The notes: a model not told the origin generated them from the letters alone. 64,000 nt of DNA from Diogma glabrata (GCA_963693315.1 OY856186.1:307237061-307301060), one strand, 5' to 3'. Shown: positions 44,545-57,540, counted from the stretch's first letter. Numbers and translations are program-made.

Positions 44545-47500
44545 GTCAGGCAATTGTAGCCAATTTGTAGCCAATTTGTTACGCCATTAAAAAATTTGTA
44601 GCGCCTGCCAATTCTGAGAAATTCAAGAAACCGCTATCTTAAATTTAAGCTAGCGGTTTTCGCAATATCTCCCGTTCTATTCATCCAATTTTAATTCTTA
44701 ATACCTTATAATTTGTTGCCGGTTGGGCTACAATTTGTTACGTCATCAAAATGTTTGTAGCCCCTTCCAATTCTGAGAAATTCAAGAAACCGCTGTCTTA
44801 AATTTAAGCTAGCGGTTTTCGCAATATCTCACGTTCTATTCATCCAATTTTAATTCTTAATACCTTATAATTTGTAGCCGCTTAGGCTACAATTTGTTAC
44901 GTCATCAAAATGTTTGTAGCGCCTTCCAATTCTGAGAAATTCAAGAAACCGCTATCTTAAATTTAAGCTAGCGGTTTTCGCAATATCTCCCGTTCTATTC
45001 ATCCAATTTTAATTCTTAATACCTTATAATTTGTTGCCGGCTAGGCTACAATTTGTTACGTCATCAAAATGTTTGTAGCCCCTTCCAATTCTGAGAAATT
45101 CAAGAAACCGCTATCTTAAATTTAAGCTAGCGGTTTTCGCAATATCTCACGTTCTATTCATCCAATTTTAATTCTTAATACCTTATAATTTGTTGCCGGC
45201 TAGGCTACAATTTGTTACGTCATCAAAATGTTTGTAGCCCCTTCCAATTCTGAGAAATTCAAGAAACCGCTATCTTAAATTTAAGCTAGCGGTTTTCGCA
45301 ATATCTCACGTTCTATTCATCCAATTTTAATTATTAATACATTATAATTTGTTGCCGGTTTGGCTACAATTTTTAACGTTATCAAAATGTTTGTAGCCCC
45401 TTCCAATTCTGAGAAATTCAAGAAACCGCTATCTTAAATTTAAGCTAGCGGTTTTCGCAATATCTCACGTTCTATTCATCCAATTTTAATTATTAATACC
45501 TTATAATTTGTTGCCAGTTAGGCTACAATTTGTTTCGTCATCAAAATGTTTGTAGCCCCTGCCAATTCTGAGAAATTCAAGAAACCGCTATCTTAAATTT
45601 AAGCTAGTGGTTTTCGCAATATCTCACGTTCTATTTATCCAATTTTAATTCTTAATACATTATAATTTGTTGCCGGTTAGGTTACAATTTGTTACGTCGT
45701 CAAAATGTTTGTAGCCCCTGGCAGTTCTGAGAAATTCAAGAAACCGCTATCTTAAATTTAAGCTAGCGGTATTCGCAATATCTCACGTTCTATTCATCCA
45801 ATTTTAATTTTTAATACCTATTAATTTGTAGTCGGTTAGGCTACAATTTGTTACGTCATCAAAATGTTTGTAGCCCCTGCCAATTCTGAGAAATTCAAGA
45901 AACCGCTATCTTTAATTTAAGCTAGCGGTTTTCGCAATATCTCACGTTCTATTCATCCAATTTCAATTCTTAATACCTTATAATTTGTTGCCGGTTAGGC
46001 CTCAATTTGTTACGTCATCAAAATGTTTGTAGCCCCTTCCAATTCTGAGAAATTCAAGAAACCGCTATCTTAAATTTAAGCTAGCGGTTTTCGCAATATC
46101 TCACGTTCTATTCATCCAATTTTAATTCTTAATACCTTATAATTTGAAGCCGCTTAGGCTCCAATTTATTACGTCATCAAAATGTTTGTAGCGCCTGCCA
46201 ATTTTGAGAAATTCAAGAAACCGCTATCTTAAATTTAAGCTAGCGGTTTTCGCAATATCTCACGTTCTATTCATCCAATTTTAATTCTTAATACATTATA
46301 ATTTTTTGCCGGCTAAGCCACAATTTGCTACGTCATCAAAATGTTTGTAGCCCCTTCCAATTCTGAGAAATTCAAGAAACCGCTATCTTAAATTTAAGCT
46401 AGCGGTTTTCGCAATATCTCACGTTCTATTCATCCAATTTTAATTCTTGATACATCATAATTTAAAGCCGGTTAGGTTACAATTTGTTACGTCATCAAAA
46501 TGTTTGTAGCCCCTGCCAATTTTGAGAAATTCAAGAAACCGCTATCTTAAATTTAAGCTAGCGGTTTTCGCAATATCTCCTGTTCTATTCATCCAATTTT
46601 AATTCTTAATACATTATAATTTGAAGCCACTTAGGCTACAATTTGTTACGTTATAAAAATGTTTGTAGCCTCTGCCAATTCTGAGAAATTCAAGAAACCG
46701 CTATCTTAAATTTAAGCTAGCGGTTTTCGCAATATCTCACGTTCTATTCATCCAATTTTAATTCTTAATACCTTATAATTTTTTGCCGGCTAAGCCACAA
46801 TTTGTTACGTCATCAAAATGTTTGTAGCCCCTGTCAATTCTGAGAAATTGAAGAAACCGCTATCTTAAATTTAAGCTAGCGGTTTTCGCAATATCTCACG
46901 TTCTATTCATCCAATTTTAATTCTTAATACCTTATAATTTGTAGCCGCTTAGGCTCCAATTTATTACGTCATCAAAATGTTTGTAGCGCCTGCCAATTTT
47001 GAGAAATTCAAGAAACCGCTATCTTAAATTTAAGCTAGCGGTTTTCGCAATATCTCACGTTCTATTCATCCAATTTTAATTCTTAATACATTATACTTTG
47101 TAGCCGGTTAGGCTACAATTTGTTACGTCATCAAAATGTTTGTAGCTCCTGCCAATTCTGAGAAATCCAAGAAACCGCTATCTTAAATTAAGCTAGCGGT
47201 TTTCGCAATATCTCACGTTCTATTCATCCAATTTTAATTCTTAATACATTATAATTTGTAACCGGTTAGGCTACAATTTGTTACGTCATCAAAATGTTTG
47301 TAGCTCCTGGCAATTCTGAGAAATTCAAGAAACCGCTATCTTAAATTTAAGCTAGCGGTTTTCGCAATATCTCACGTTCTATTCATCCAATTTTAATTCT
47401 TAATACATTATAATTTGTAGCCGATTAGGCTACAGTTTGTTACGTCATCAAAATGTTTGTAGCTCCTGGCAATTCTGAGAAATTCAAGAAACCGCTATCT

Positions 47501-47811
47501 TAAATTTAAGCTAGCGGTTTTCGCAATATCTCACGTTCTATTCATCCAATTTTAATTCTTAATACCTTATAATTTGTAGCCGGTAAGGCTACAATTTGTT
47601 ACGTCATCAAAATGTTTCTAGCCCATGCCAATTCTGAGAAATTCGAAAAACCGCTATTGTAAATTAAAGCTAGCGGTTTTCACAATATCTCACGTTCTAT
47701 TCACCCAATTTTCATTTTTAATACATCAAAATTTATAGCCGATTCATTTTCACGTTGACGTTCTATTTGTGAAAGTTCAGTTTCAATTCATGTTCTATTC
47801 AACCAAATTTT
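44545..47811. repeat. 159-bp satellite array, about 20 monomers
   Basis: The word ctagcgg recurs at 44650, 44809, 44968, 45127 and so on to 47670, with every step 159 bases except one of 158. Monomers are highly alike. Each holds a near-perfect 32-base palindrome made of aaaccgctatcttaaa and its inverted partner, with one mismatched pair at the T/G position. The last monomer is diverged. The array resumes at 57847 after a 10-kb insertion. Confidence 0.97.
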
Positions 47812-48289
47812 AGGGTTCCGTTTTTTATACGGAACACTATTGGTGAGAGTAAAACGAGTTTTTCACATTATATCGCTTATTTCGTAAACTATAAATGCTA
47901 TGGACTTGAAATTTGAGGTGCGTATAAAACTAATCTGTCCACATGAAATGACGGATACAAATAAAACTAAAGTGGTTTTCGTTTAGTTTACAGGGCTACG
48001 ATGTGTGACTTTTGAGAAAATACATTTTTTTATAGATTCAAATAGGGTATCATATGAAAAGGCTTCATTTCAGTATTCCTTAAAAGTTTATTTTGGAATT
48101 TTACACCTCACCATTTTTTGTATAATTTTGAATAATGACATTTTTTTCGTGTTTTCTTACCTCGATTAGCTCCGAACCTATCTGATCAAAAATTCTCAAA
48201 TGTATTTGGAATGATAGAAAAATTAGTACGTTTTTAATAAAAAATATAAAAGAGTGTCATATTCTCATACTTAGATTTATTAAGGGGGT

Positions 48290-49699
48290 GGAAATGAGGA
48301 GGGGTTAAAACACTATTTAAAATATGGTCAAGTGGGGTGTCATTTGAAAGAGCACTTAATTTAAAAAACAAAGCAATTTTTTTTAGAATTTTGCGATACC
48401 CAGTTTTTGAGTTATATTAAAAAAGTGCGACTTTCAGACCGCCCCACCCCATACGTTTCGACACTGATTGACGGAAAAATTTGTCAAAATTCACAGAGCT
48501 AGGAAATTTGCTAAATTTTGTACGAAAACTATAGCGAAGTCTCCAATAATTATATTTCTGTGTGTAGAGGACCGGGGTAGAGGGGGTAAAAAAAAACTTT
48601 TTTTGACGCAAGCGAGTGGGGTGTCATTTGAAAGAGCATCTAATTTAGAATTCATTGTAATTTTTTTTAGAATTTTGCGGTGCCCAGGTTTTGAGTTATT
48701 GTCAAAAAAGTGCGAAATTCAGACCGTTCCCCACATACGTTTCGACACTGATTGACAGAAAAATTTGTAAAAATTCACAGAGTTAGGAAATTCGCTAAAT
48801 TTTGTACGAAAACTATAGCGAAGTCTCCAATAATTATATTTCTGTGTGATTAGAGGACCGGGGTAGAGGGGGTAAAAAAACTTTTTTTGACCCAAGCGAG
48901 TGGGGCGTCAGTTAGGAAATTCGCTAAATTTTGTACGAAAACTTTAGCGAAGTCTCCAATAATTATATTTCTGTGTGTTTAGAGGACCGGGGTAGAGGGG
49001 GTAAAAAAAAACTTTTTTTTGACCCAAGCGAGTGGGGTGTCATTTGAAAGAACACCTAATTTAGAATTTGTTGCAATTTTTTTTAGAATTTTGCGGTGCC
49101 CAGTTTTTGAGTTTTATTAAAAAAAGTGCAAAATTCAGACCGTTCACCCCCATACGTTTCGACACTGATTGACAGAAAAATTTGTTAAAATTCACAGAGT
49201 TAGGAAATTTGCTAAATTTTGTACGAAACCTATAGCGAAGTCTCCAATAATTATATTTCTGTGTGTTTAGAGGACCGGGGTAGAGGGGGTAAAAAAACCT
49301 TTTTTTTTACCCAAGCGAATGGGGTGTCATTTGAAAGGACACCTTATTTAAAATTCATTGCACTTTTTTTTAAAATTTTGCGGTGCCCAGTTTTTGAGTT
49401 ATATTAAAAAAAGTGCAAAATTCAGACCGTTCCCCCCCATAAGTTTCGACACTGATTGACAGAAAAATTTGTCAAAATTCACAGAGCTAGGAAATTTGCT
49501 AAATTTTGTACGAAATTTTTAGCGAAGTCTCCAATAATTAGATTTCTGTGTGTTTAGAGGACCGGGGTAGAGAGGGTAAAAAAAACTTTTTTTGACCCAA
49601 GCGAATGGGGTGTCATTTGAAAGAGCATCTAAGTTGCAATTTTTTTTAGAATTTTGCGGTGCCCAGTTTTTGAGTTAATGTCAAAAAAGTGCGAAATTC
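48290..49699. repeat. 287-bp tandem array, left part
   Basis: The word gaccggggtagag recurs at about 48570, 48856, 48985, 49273 and 49560, with spacing 286-288 except one shortened 129-base unit. Each unit also has gtggggtgtcatttgaaaga, ttttgcggtgcccagttttt and gtttcgacactgattgac. The array lies inside the element 47812-57846 and is cut at 49704. Confidence 0.93.
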
Positions 49700-49704
49700 A
49701 GGCC

Positions 49705-49896
49705 TGTTGTATTCTTACTTAATAACACTTAATTAGTCCACTATACAAATTATATACATATATATAGCAATACGAGTTTTTTTATATAATTGATAAACCT
49801 GTACCTTATATATTTTATGATACTTGATAATGTAATGAAATGATAATAATAAAAATCAGTTTATAAAGTAATACGGTCCTATAAACAAATACAGTA
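49705..49896 (+). repeat. 5' LTR of the Mag-like element
   Basis: 192 bp; differs from the 3' copy mainly by 31 extra bases around tttataaagtaatacggtcc near its end and a few substitutions. Confidence 0.9.
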
Positions 49897-49925
49897 GTGG
49901 CGACGAAGATGGAATCGCAATAAAT

Positions 49926-50171
49926 ATGGAAATGTCCTTGAAAGAACAACAACAAATTAAACCGTTAGAAGTCAGCCGGGTTTATCATGACAGCCGTTTG
50001 AATTCATCAGGGGGAATAAAAAATCGTCATGGTGCAAGATTTCGTCAACGTTCTTCATCCGCATCTAACAGTCGAAGTCAATACAATATACAAAAGTTCA
50101 ACAATTGTCATCGTTGTGGTTGTGCACATGATATTCGTTCTTGTCCTGAAAAAAAATTGGATATGCATTAA
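49926..50171 (+). pseudogene. Mag-like element, gag remnant with one zinc knuckle
   Basis: An 81-codon frame starting just after the primer site. It keeps an Arg/Ser-rich stretch (RHGARFRQRSSSASNSRS) and one Cys/His knuckle (CHRCGCAHDIRSC). A complete gag would be several hundred residues, so the capsid part is deleted. The frame overlaps the start of pol. Confidence 0.7.
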
Positions 50172-52831
50172 ATGCAATAAACAAGGTACAGTACAGTCTA
50201 CAGTATGTCGAGGTCACAGAAGCAGCCAAATCAATGTTGTGAATTTTGTCGATGGCGTTTCACAATCAGCGGTTTTTAAATTAATCATTGAAGGTGTAAT
50301 GGTTGAGATGGAGGTAGATACTGGAGCTGGAACAACCATTATCAGCATTCAAGAATATAGAGATAAGTTCAATAATTTAGAATTAATAGAATGTCATAAT
50401 GTACTTTCAACTATTTCAGGTCAAAATTTAAAACTAGTTGGGAAAATACAAGTTCATATGAATTTTGGTAAGAAAATTTATTTATTAGAAATGGTGATAG
50501 TAGATACTTCGCGTTGCTTTAAAGCGTTACTTGGTCGAGGTTGGTTGGATGTGTTGCAACCAAATTGGCGGAAATACTTCGTCGAAATTAATAGAGTCAA
50601 TGAAAATCTTGCAATCGTAATTGAAAATCAGTTTCCAAATGTCATGTCGTCTGAAAATAATCAAGCTATTCGTGGTTATAAAGGTGAAATTCATATAAAA
50701 CCTTGCACTCCGATTTTTCATAAGGCGTATTCAGTTCCATTAAGATTGAAAGAAAAAGTAGAGGTCGAATTAGACCGTCTGGTCAAAGAAGGGGTCATCG
50801 TCTCAGTGAAATTCTCGGCATGGAGTAGTCCAGTAGTGGTAGTTCCAAAACAAAATGGGAATATTCGTCTATGTATTGACTGTAAGGTCACAATAAATAA
50901 ATACATACATATGGAACACTACCCTCTTCCGTCTATTGAAGAAATTTTTGCTAGTCTCAGCAATTGTAAATTTTTTAGTGTACTTGATCTATCAGGGGCC
51001 TATCAGCAGTTAGAATTGTCCCCAGCGTCTCAAAAACTATTAACAATAAATACACACCGAGGGCTTTTTCATTATACGCGCTTACCTTTTGGTGTTGCTA
51101 GTGCACCATCCATATTCCAGAGCATAATTGATCAAATTTTGGTAAATTTGAAAAATGTTTACTGTTATTATTTCTACAGATGCAAGTCCTTATGGCATAG
51201 GAGCAGTGCTCTCTCACTTTTACAATGGCGAAGAAAAACCAGTAATGTTTATTTCCTGCACTTTGTCTGCAGCAGAGAAAAATTATTCTCAAATTCATAG
51301 AGAGGCATTAGCTGTTAACATACATATATGGTAAAGAATTTACCATATCTACAGATCATCAAGCGCTCAAAGAAATATTCCATCCTTGCAAAAATATTCC
51401 TAGTATAGCAGCAGCGAGATTGCAGCGATGGGCAATTATCTTGTCAATGTATAAATACAAGATACTACACCGTCCAGGGTCAAAAATGGCAAATGCAGAC
51501 TGTCTTTCACGATTACCAGTGGAAGATAACACTGATATAAATCACATAAATATAAATGCTATTAATTCTTGTTGTGAAATTCCAATTAATTTATAGCAAG
51601 TTAGTCAAGCCATTATCACGGATTTCACGGTTTTTACGTCAAAAATGGATGGCCTAACATGGTCAGTGAAAAATTAAAACCATTTAAATTGAAACAGTTA
51701 GCATTGAGTTGTGATGACAAAGTTTTTTTTACGGAAATCGCATTGTGATTCCAGCAAGTATTCGACAAGATACTCTCCAGTTATGTCATGAAAACCATTG
51801 TGGTATTGTCAAAATGAAAATGCAAATGCGATCATATTTCTGGTGGCCGTCAATCGATAAGGAAATAGAAACTTTTGTAAAAAATTGTATTATTTGTCAA
51901 CAAATGTCAAATATTCCAAAGGAGGTTGTGTCCACGAGATGGACAAAGTCTACTGTGCCATTTGAAAGAATTCATCTGGATTATTTCCATTTTGGTGGTA
52001 ATAAGTTCTTACTAATAATTGATTCTTTTAGTAAATTTTTAGAAATTAAATTAATGAAGAGTACTACTGCTGCAAAAGTATGTGAAGAATTGTGTAATTT
52101 TTTTGTGATATTCGGGTTGCCTTCCAAAATTGTTACCGATAATGGAGCTCCATTTGGATCGTATGATTTCAAAAAGTTTTGTATGCAACGAAGTATTGAG
52201 CTTATTAATAGTCCCCCATATCATCTACAGTCTAATGGAATTGCAGAGCGACATGTGCAAACTGTCAAAAATGCATTTCCAAATATTCGAAGGAAAAGCA
52301 ACATATATCAATCTCAGACCAAGTTAACAAATTTCTATTGCATTTTAGAAACTCACCATCCACCAGTACATCAAAAAGTCCATCTGAACTTGTGTTTTCT
52401 TACAAACCTAAAATTATTTTAGATCTCATTAATAATAGAAAACAAGTACAATTTAATTTAGAACATAAGATAGAAACTAACATTAGTACTAAGATTATTA
52501 AAAATAATTTCAAACAATTAGTTAGATATGAAAATAACATTAAACCGCAACAAAAGTATATGATCGGGGAAAATGTTATGTATAAAAATCATTTTAAAAA
52601 TATTATCAAATGGATAACAGCAAAAATAATGAAAATAATTAGTCCGTATACATACTTAGTTAGTGTAAAAAATAATATACGGTTTGTTCATGAAAATCAA
52701 ATACGCAGTTCATTTTTGGAGGATAAATATCATTCAAACATAAAAATCATTCCAAATGTAACGATGTCTAGGAATGATAATAACTCACCCAAAATAAGAA
52801 AAAAAAAAAAATCTGAAGAATTGACACCATT
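50029..52831 (+). pseudogene. Mag-like element pol: protease, RT without active site, RNase H, integrase
   Basis: The frame at 50029-51300 has a second knuckle (CIKCNKQG), a retropepsin EVDTGAGTTIIS, and RT fingers and palm (RLCIDCKVTIN, FSVLDLSGAYQQLEL, LPFGVASAPSIFQ). After ILVNLKNVY the expected YXDD and RT thumb are absent. RNase H sequence (TDASPYGIGAVLS) follows in another frame near 51180, so an internal deletion removed the catalytic core. RNase H continues to about 51530 (TDHQALKEIF, ANADCLSRLP) with a frame change. Integrase at 51745-52422 has the zinc-binding region (CHENHCG, CIICQQ) and the core: D in HLDYF, D in VTDNGAPF, E in GIAERHV. A frame change near 52330 leads to its C-terminal part (SPSELVFSYKPK) up to the RTE insertion. 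Confidence 0.87.
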
Positions 52832-53004
52832 AAGGAAATCAAGTGGGTAGCGAAAATCCGAAATTCTACGTCCACGCCGTGCTACCTGGTTAACGCTAAC
52901 AGAATTACGTTGGTGTAGTTGAGAGGGGCAGAGTAAATACTGCTTATACTCAATGATTCTGCACCATGGCGAGTCATTGGCGCCATAAAACCAGTGCAAC
53001 TCAA

Positions 53005-53166
53005 GCGTCTGTTCTCCATGTTAGGGGTGGCTTGGAGCGGGCGTCTGTCTTGGATCAAGCGGCTCGCTATATAAATGTGTAGAAAGCGTCTGTTCTCCAT
53101 GTTAGGGGCGGCTTGCAGCGGGCGTCTGTCTTGGATCAAGCGGCTCGCTATACAAACATGTAAAAA
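53005..53166 (+). repeat. Two 81-bp tandem units in the RTE 5' UTR
   Basis: The word gcgtctgttctccatgttag begins at 53005 and 53086; both units run through cttggatcaagcggctcgct. Repeats in a 5' UTR may carry promoter activity in such elements; that is inference. Confidence 0.9.
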
Positions 53167-53220
53167 GGTTGTTTCTGGTGACCTTAAGATGCAGAACGAA
53201 CCCATTCACGAAAATTTGGG

Positions 53221-56200
53221 TTGGGCGAAGGGCTAACACCCCATTTCCGTAAAAAAATTATTGTCATGAATTCTGTACACAGGCCTCGGAATATCTCGGA
53301 TTCAATATTGGAACGACCTCGGAAACTGTACCCGGACTACGATTTAAAAATGGGAACCTGGAACGTGCTAAGCCTTAGAAGACCAGGAGATCTCCTAAAA
53401 CTAACACAACAAGTCGAGAGCTACACACTGGATATAGTGGCATTACAACAACTAAGATGGCCAGGGAGTGGAATCCATGAAACAGCGAAAGGATACACTC
53501 TTTATTATTGCGGTCATTAAAACGGAGGAGAATTTGGAGTTGGCTTTCTTATACACCGTCGCGTGAATCAGCATGTTATCGACTTCTGCCCAATTAATAT
53601 GCGGTTATGCACACTGAGAATCCGCACGCAAAAATTCAATGTAACGGTCGTCAATGTTCATGCACCTACTGAAGATAAAGCAGATGATATTAAAGACCTG
53701 TTCTTCCTAGAACTCGAAGAAGTCATACATAACATCCCGCGGCACGATATAAAAATCGTGGTAGGTGACTTTAATGCTCAAATTGGTAGGATTGCAGAAC
53801 TTAAAACACATATCGGCCCCAACAGCTTGCATCATACCAGCAACAATAACGGTTTTCGCGCAGCCGAGCTGGCTATGATGTATGATCTAGTAATTTCCAG
53901 CACTTTCTTCCCTCACAAGAGAATTCACAAGGCAACGTGGAAATCAAATGACGGAAGAACAGAAAATCAAATCGATCACGTCATGATCTCTAAGAGACAC
54001 TCTACAAGTGTAACTGACGTTCAATCATACAGAGGTGCTGATATGGACACCGATCATATGCTTGTCATCTTTAAGTACAAGTGCAAATTATCATCTACAT
54101 TTAACAGACAAGCAAAAAAGACCGTGCGCTGGAATGTCGAAGCATTTAAACATCCGGAAACGCTGAACAGATATCAGGAAATAATAACACAAAACATAGA
54201 AGAGCATGACATCTCTTCTGAGATGCCATTAAACATACAAGAAGAATGGCAAACGCTTCAATCAACCATTATAGCCGCAGCACAAACTACAATCGGAAAA
54301 CGACCACCGAAATCACACAACGAATGGTTTGACGACGAATGCCGCCAATCCGTTGAAAATAAACAAAAACTGCGAGAAAAATGGTTAACAAGGAACACCC
54401 GAAGCTCCCAAGCTGATTATCTATGCGCCAGAAAAGCCTCAGCAAAACTTCTACGTAAAAAGAAACGCGAACACATGAAGAGCTGCATCGAAAACATCGA
54501 CCTACATGCGGCCAACGGAAATTCAAAAGAGTGCTTTGCCAATGCACGGAATCTGACAAAAGATTTCCACCCAATATCTACAGCCATCAAAAATGAAAAT
54601 AATGAACTTACAACAAGTGAACGTGATGTGCTGGCAGTGTGGCGATCCCACTTTCAAGACCTATTGAATAGGACGAATGAAGTTCATCCTATTCAAGCAA
54701 TTGCTCCATCAACTGAGGAGATTTTTGTCCCTTACCCAGCAATAGAAGAAGTGGAAGCTGCCATTAAAAAACTGAAAAATGGCAAATCACCAGGTTTCGA
54801 CGGTATTCCCGCAGAACTTTTGAAAAATGGAGGAGCAGCTCTGGTCTCACGTATATATGATCTGATTCTTGCAATCTGGGACCAAGAAGAACTACCTGCT
54901 GAATGGAAAACAGCTCTCATTGTTCCGCTGCATAAGAAAGGTGACCGTCTAAAGTGTGAAAATTATCGTGGCATCGCACTGTTGAACACTGCATATAAAA
55001 TACTAGCTAATATCGTACTTGCTCGACTCATCCCGTTCGCCGAATCTATCATCGGTGACTATCAGTGTGGTTTTCGTCCCAACCGTTCAACCACAGATCA
55101 ATGTTTTACCTTAAGGATGATTCTAGAAAAATGTTGGGAGTACAACATCAGCATTCACCAGCTCTACGTTGATTTCAAGCAAGCATATGATAGTATCATC
55201 CGTGAAAACCTTTGGTCCGCACTCATATGCCTTGGCATCCCAGAGAAACTTGTTTCTCTGTGCAAACTCACAACATCGGGATCAAATTGTAGAATAGTAA
55301 TCGAAGGGTCAGTTTCTGATCCTTTCGATATAACATCAGGTGTTCGACAAGGTGATGCACTTGTGCCCGTACTGTTTAATTTGGCGCTGGAGTACGCGAT
55401 AAGAAAAAGCCGAATTGAGACACAAAACTGCATATATAACAAATCTAGTCAAGTTCTTGGCTACGCAGATGATATTGTGCTTCTCGGACGTAGAACAAGC
55501 GATATTAAGGATAGTCTCTCTCAGCTTGAAAGAAATGCTAAACGACTTGGATTATGCATCAACACCGGCAAATCCAAAGTGTTAACAACATCTAAGAACA
55601 TACCTCCCGGAAATCTGGATACTGGCGACTATGAAGTGGAACGCGTGGAAAACTTCAAATACCTCGGGTCTGTAATAACATCGTCAAATGACATGCAGGC
55701 AGATATCAAAGCCCGTGTCTCTGCCGCATACAGAGTTTTCTACGCATACTCAAAACTTCTGCGATCAAAATATCTTTCGCGGTCGTGTAAACTCACACTT
55801 TACAAAGCATTAATTCGACCTGTGCTTACATTTGGAAGTGAAAGCTGGACACTGACTTCCTCCGATTGTAGAATTTTATCAACTTTCGAGAGGAAGGTCA
55901 TACGAACAATTTATGGTCCATGCAAAGTTGCTGAAAATCAATATAGAATCCGAATGAATCACGAAATCAGAGAGCTTCTTGGAGGCTGTGATGTAATCGG
56001 ATTCATTAAATCCAACCGGATTAGATGGTTTGGTCATGTAGAAAGGGCTCCATTGGATAGAATGATAAAAAAAGCGTCCCAACAACAACCAGCTGGTGTT
56101 CGTCGAAGAGGAAGACCTAGACAACGCTGGCGTGATGACATCATCCAAGACCTTCGTGATATAGGATGTCGAAACTGGGGTCAACTGGTCATGGAACGAG

Positions 56201-56250
56201 ATAATTGGAAGCTGATTGCACAGACGGCAAAATCCCTCCATGGGATGTAA
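53221..56250 (+). pseudogene. RTE endonuclease-reverse transcriptase with one nonsense codon
   Basis: One frame from ATG 53221 to the stop before 56251, about 1010 codons, broken only by TAA at 53518-53520. The endonuclease has KMGTWNVLSLRRPGD, ALQQLRWPG, then after the stop VNVHAPTEDK, VVGDFNAQIGR and NQIDHVMIS. The RT has NGKSPGFDGIPAELLK, NYRGIALLNT, QCGFRPNRSTTDQ, VDFKQAYDSI, GVRQGDALVPVLF and the catalytic YADD near residue 748. The C-terminus holds NRIRWFGHVERA and RRRGRPRQRWRDD, typical of the RTE proteins often named craniofacial development protein 2-like in insects. No RNase H is seen. A downstream start at 53563 still gives 895 codons but lacks the endonuclease N-terminus. Confidence 0.93.
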
Positions 56251-56347
56251 ACGCCAGAGAGAGAGAGAGAAAGGAAATCAAGTAGAATTAAGAATTTTTA
56301 TAAAAATAAAATGGTAAGGTATAAATTCTAAATTAAGTCAGGGAAAG

Positions 56348-56508
56348 TGTTGTATTCTTACTTAACAATCACTTAATTAGTCCACTATACAAATTATATA
56401 CATATATATAGCAATACGAGTTCTTTTATATAATTGATAAGCCTGTACCTTATATATTTTATGATACTTGATAATGTAATGAAATGATAATAATAAACAA
56501 ATACAATA
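56348..56508 (+). repeat. 3' LTR of the Mag-like element
   Basis: 161 bp; starts TGTTGTATTC, ends ACAATA, followed by the AGGCC duplication and the resumed 287-bp array. Confidence 0.9.
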
Positions 56509-56513
56509 AGGCC

Positions 56514-57540
56514 GTTCCCCCCCGTACCTTTCGACACTGATTGACAGAAAAACTTGTAAAAACTCCCAGAGTTAGGAAATTTGCTAAATTTTGTACGAAA
56601 ACTTTAGCGAAGTCTCCAATAATTATATTTCTGTGTGTTTAGAGGACCGGGGTAGAGGGGGTAAAAAAAACTTTTTTTGACCCAAGCAAGTGGGGGGTGT
56701 CATTTGAAAGAGCATCTAATTTAAAATTCGTTGCAATTTTTTTTAGAATTTTGCGGTGCCCAGTTTTTGGGTTATTGTCAAAAAAGTGCAAAATTCAGAC
56801 CGTTCGACATACGCCATACGTTTCGACACTGATTGACAGAAAAATTTGTTAAAATTCACAGAGTTAGGAAATTTACTAAATTTCGTACGATAACTATAGC
56901 AAAGTCTTTAATAATTATATTTCTATGTGTTTAGAGGACCGGGGTAGAGGGGGTAAAAAAAACCTTTTTTGACCCAAGCGAGTGGGGTGTCATTTGAAAG
57001 AACATCTAATTTAAAATTCGTTGCAATTTTTTTAGAATTTTGCGGTACCCAGTTTTTGAGTTATTGTCAAAAAAGTGCAAAATTCAGACCGTTCCCCCCC
57101 ATACGTTTCGACACTAAATGACAGAAAAAGTTGTAAAATCTCACAGAGTTAGGAAATTTGGTAGGTTTTGTATGAAAACTACAGCACAGCTTTTGAGTTA
57201 TGGATAAGAAAGGGCAAAATTCAGATCGTGCCATCGCCTTCGTTTCAACGATAACTGACAAAAATATTGGAAAATATTGACAGAGACAGGAATATTGGTA
57301 AATTTTGAATGAAAATCATAGCGAAGACTCAAATAATTATATATTTCTGTGTGTTTATGGGATGGGTGTGGGGAGGGAAAAAAGCCATTTTTGACCCAAA
57401 TGAGTGGGGTGTCATATGAAAGAGCACATAATTTAAGAAATATTACAATTTTTTTTAGATTTTTGCAATGCACAGTTCTTGTGTTATTGAAAAAAAAAAT
57501 ATTTTTAGTATGTAGACTTTCCACCCCCCTAAATTTCAAC
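56514..57540. repeat. 287-bp tandem array, right part
   Basis: Continues the unit cut at 49704: the words gaccggggtagag at about 56645 and 56937, and gtttcgacactgattgac at 56538 and 56819. The last units (57100-57540) are diverged. Unit phase agrees with the left part when the Mag-like element is removed. Confidence 0.9.

Larger units (their letters stand above)
52845..56270 (+). mobile_element. RTE-clade (BovB-like) non-LTR retrotransposon, near intact
   Basis: A 13-base target duplication aaggaaatcaagt lies at 52832-52844 and 56271-56283. The element starts gggtagcgaaaatccg and ends with a (GA)n run, a common kind of RTE tail. It carries a 5' UTR with two 81-base repeats and one long frame. 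It sits in the 3' part of the Mag-like element and is therefore younger than it. Confidence 0.95.
49705..56508 (+). mobile_element. Mag-like Ty3/gypsy element, defective
   Basis: LTRs lie at 49705-49896 and 56348-56508; both start TGTTGTATTC and end ACARTA. AGGCC duplicates flank it (49700-49704 and 56509-56513) in the 287-bp array. A primer site begins TGGCGACGAAG at 49898, and a short purine run (agggaaag) precedes the 3' LTR. The coding part is heavily reduced and is split by an RTE element. Integrase and RT motifs match the Mag/K02A2.6-like group. Confidence 0.92.

Noticed and set aside
44545..47811. CRISPR-like regular repeat
   Set aside because: The full 159-base unit is conserved with no variable spacers, and the surroundings are eukaryotic transposons; this is a satellite.
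48417..49407. Short frames of 62-95 codons on both strands
   Set aside because: They repeat with the 287-base unit and have no domains.
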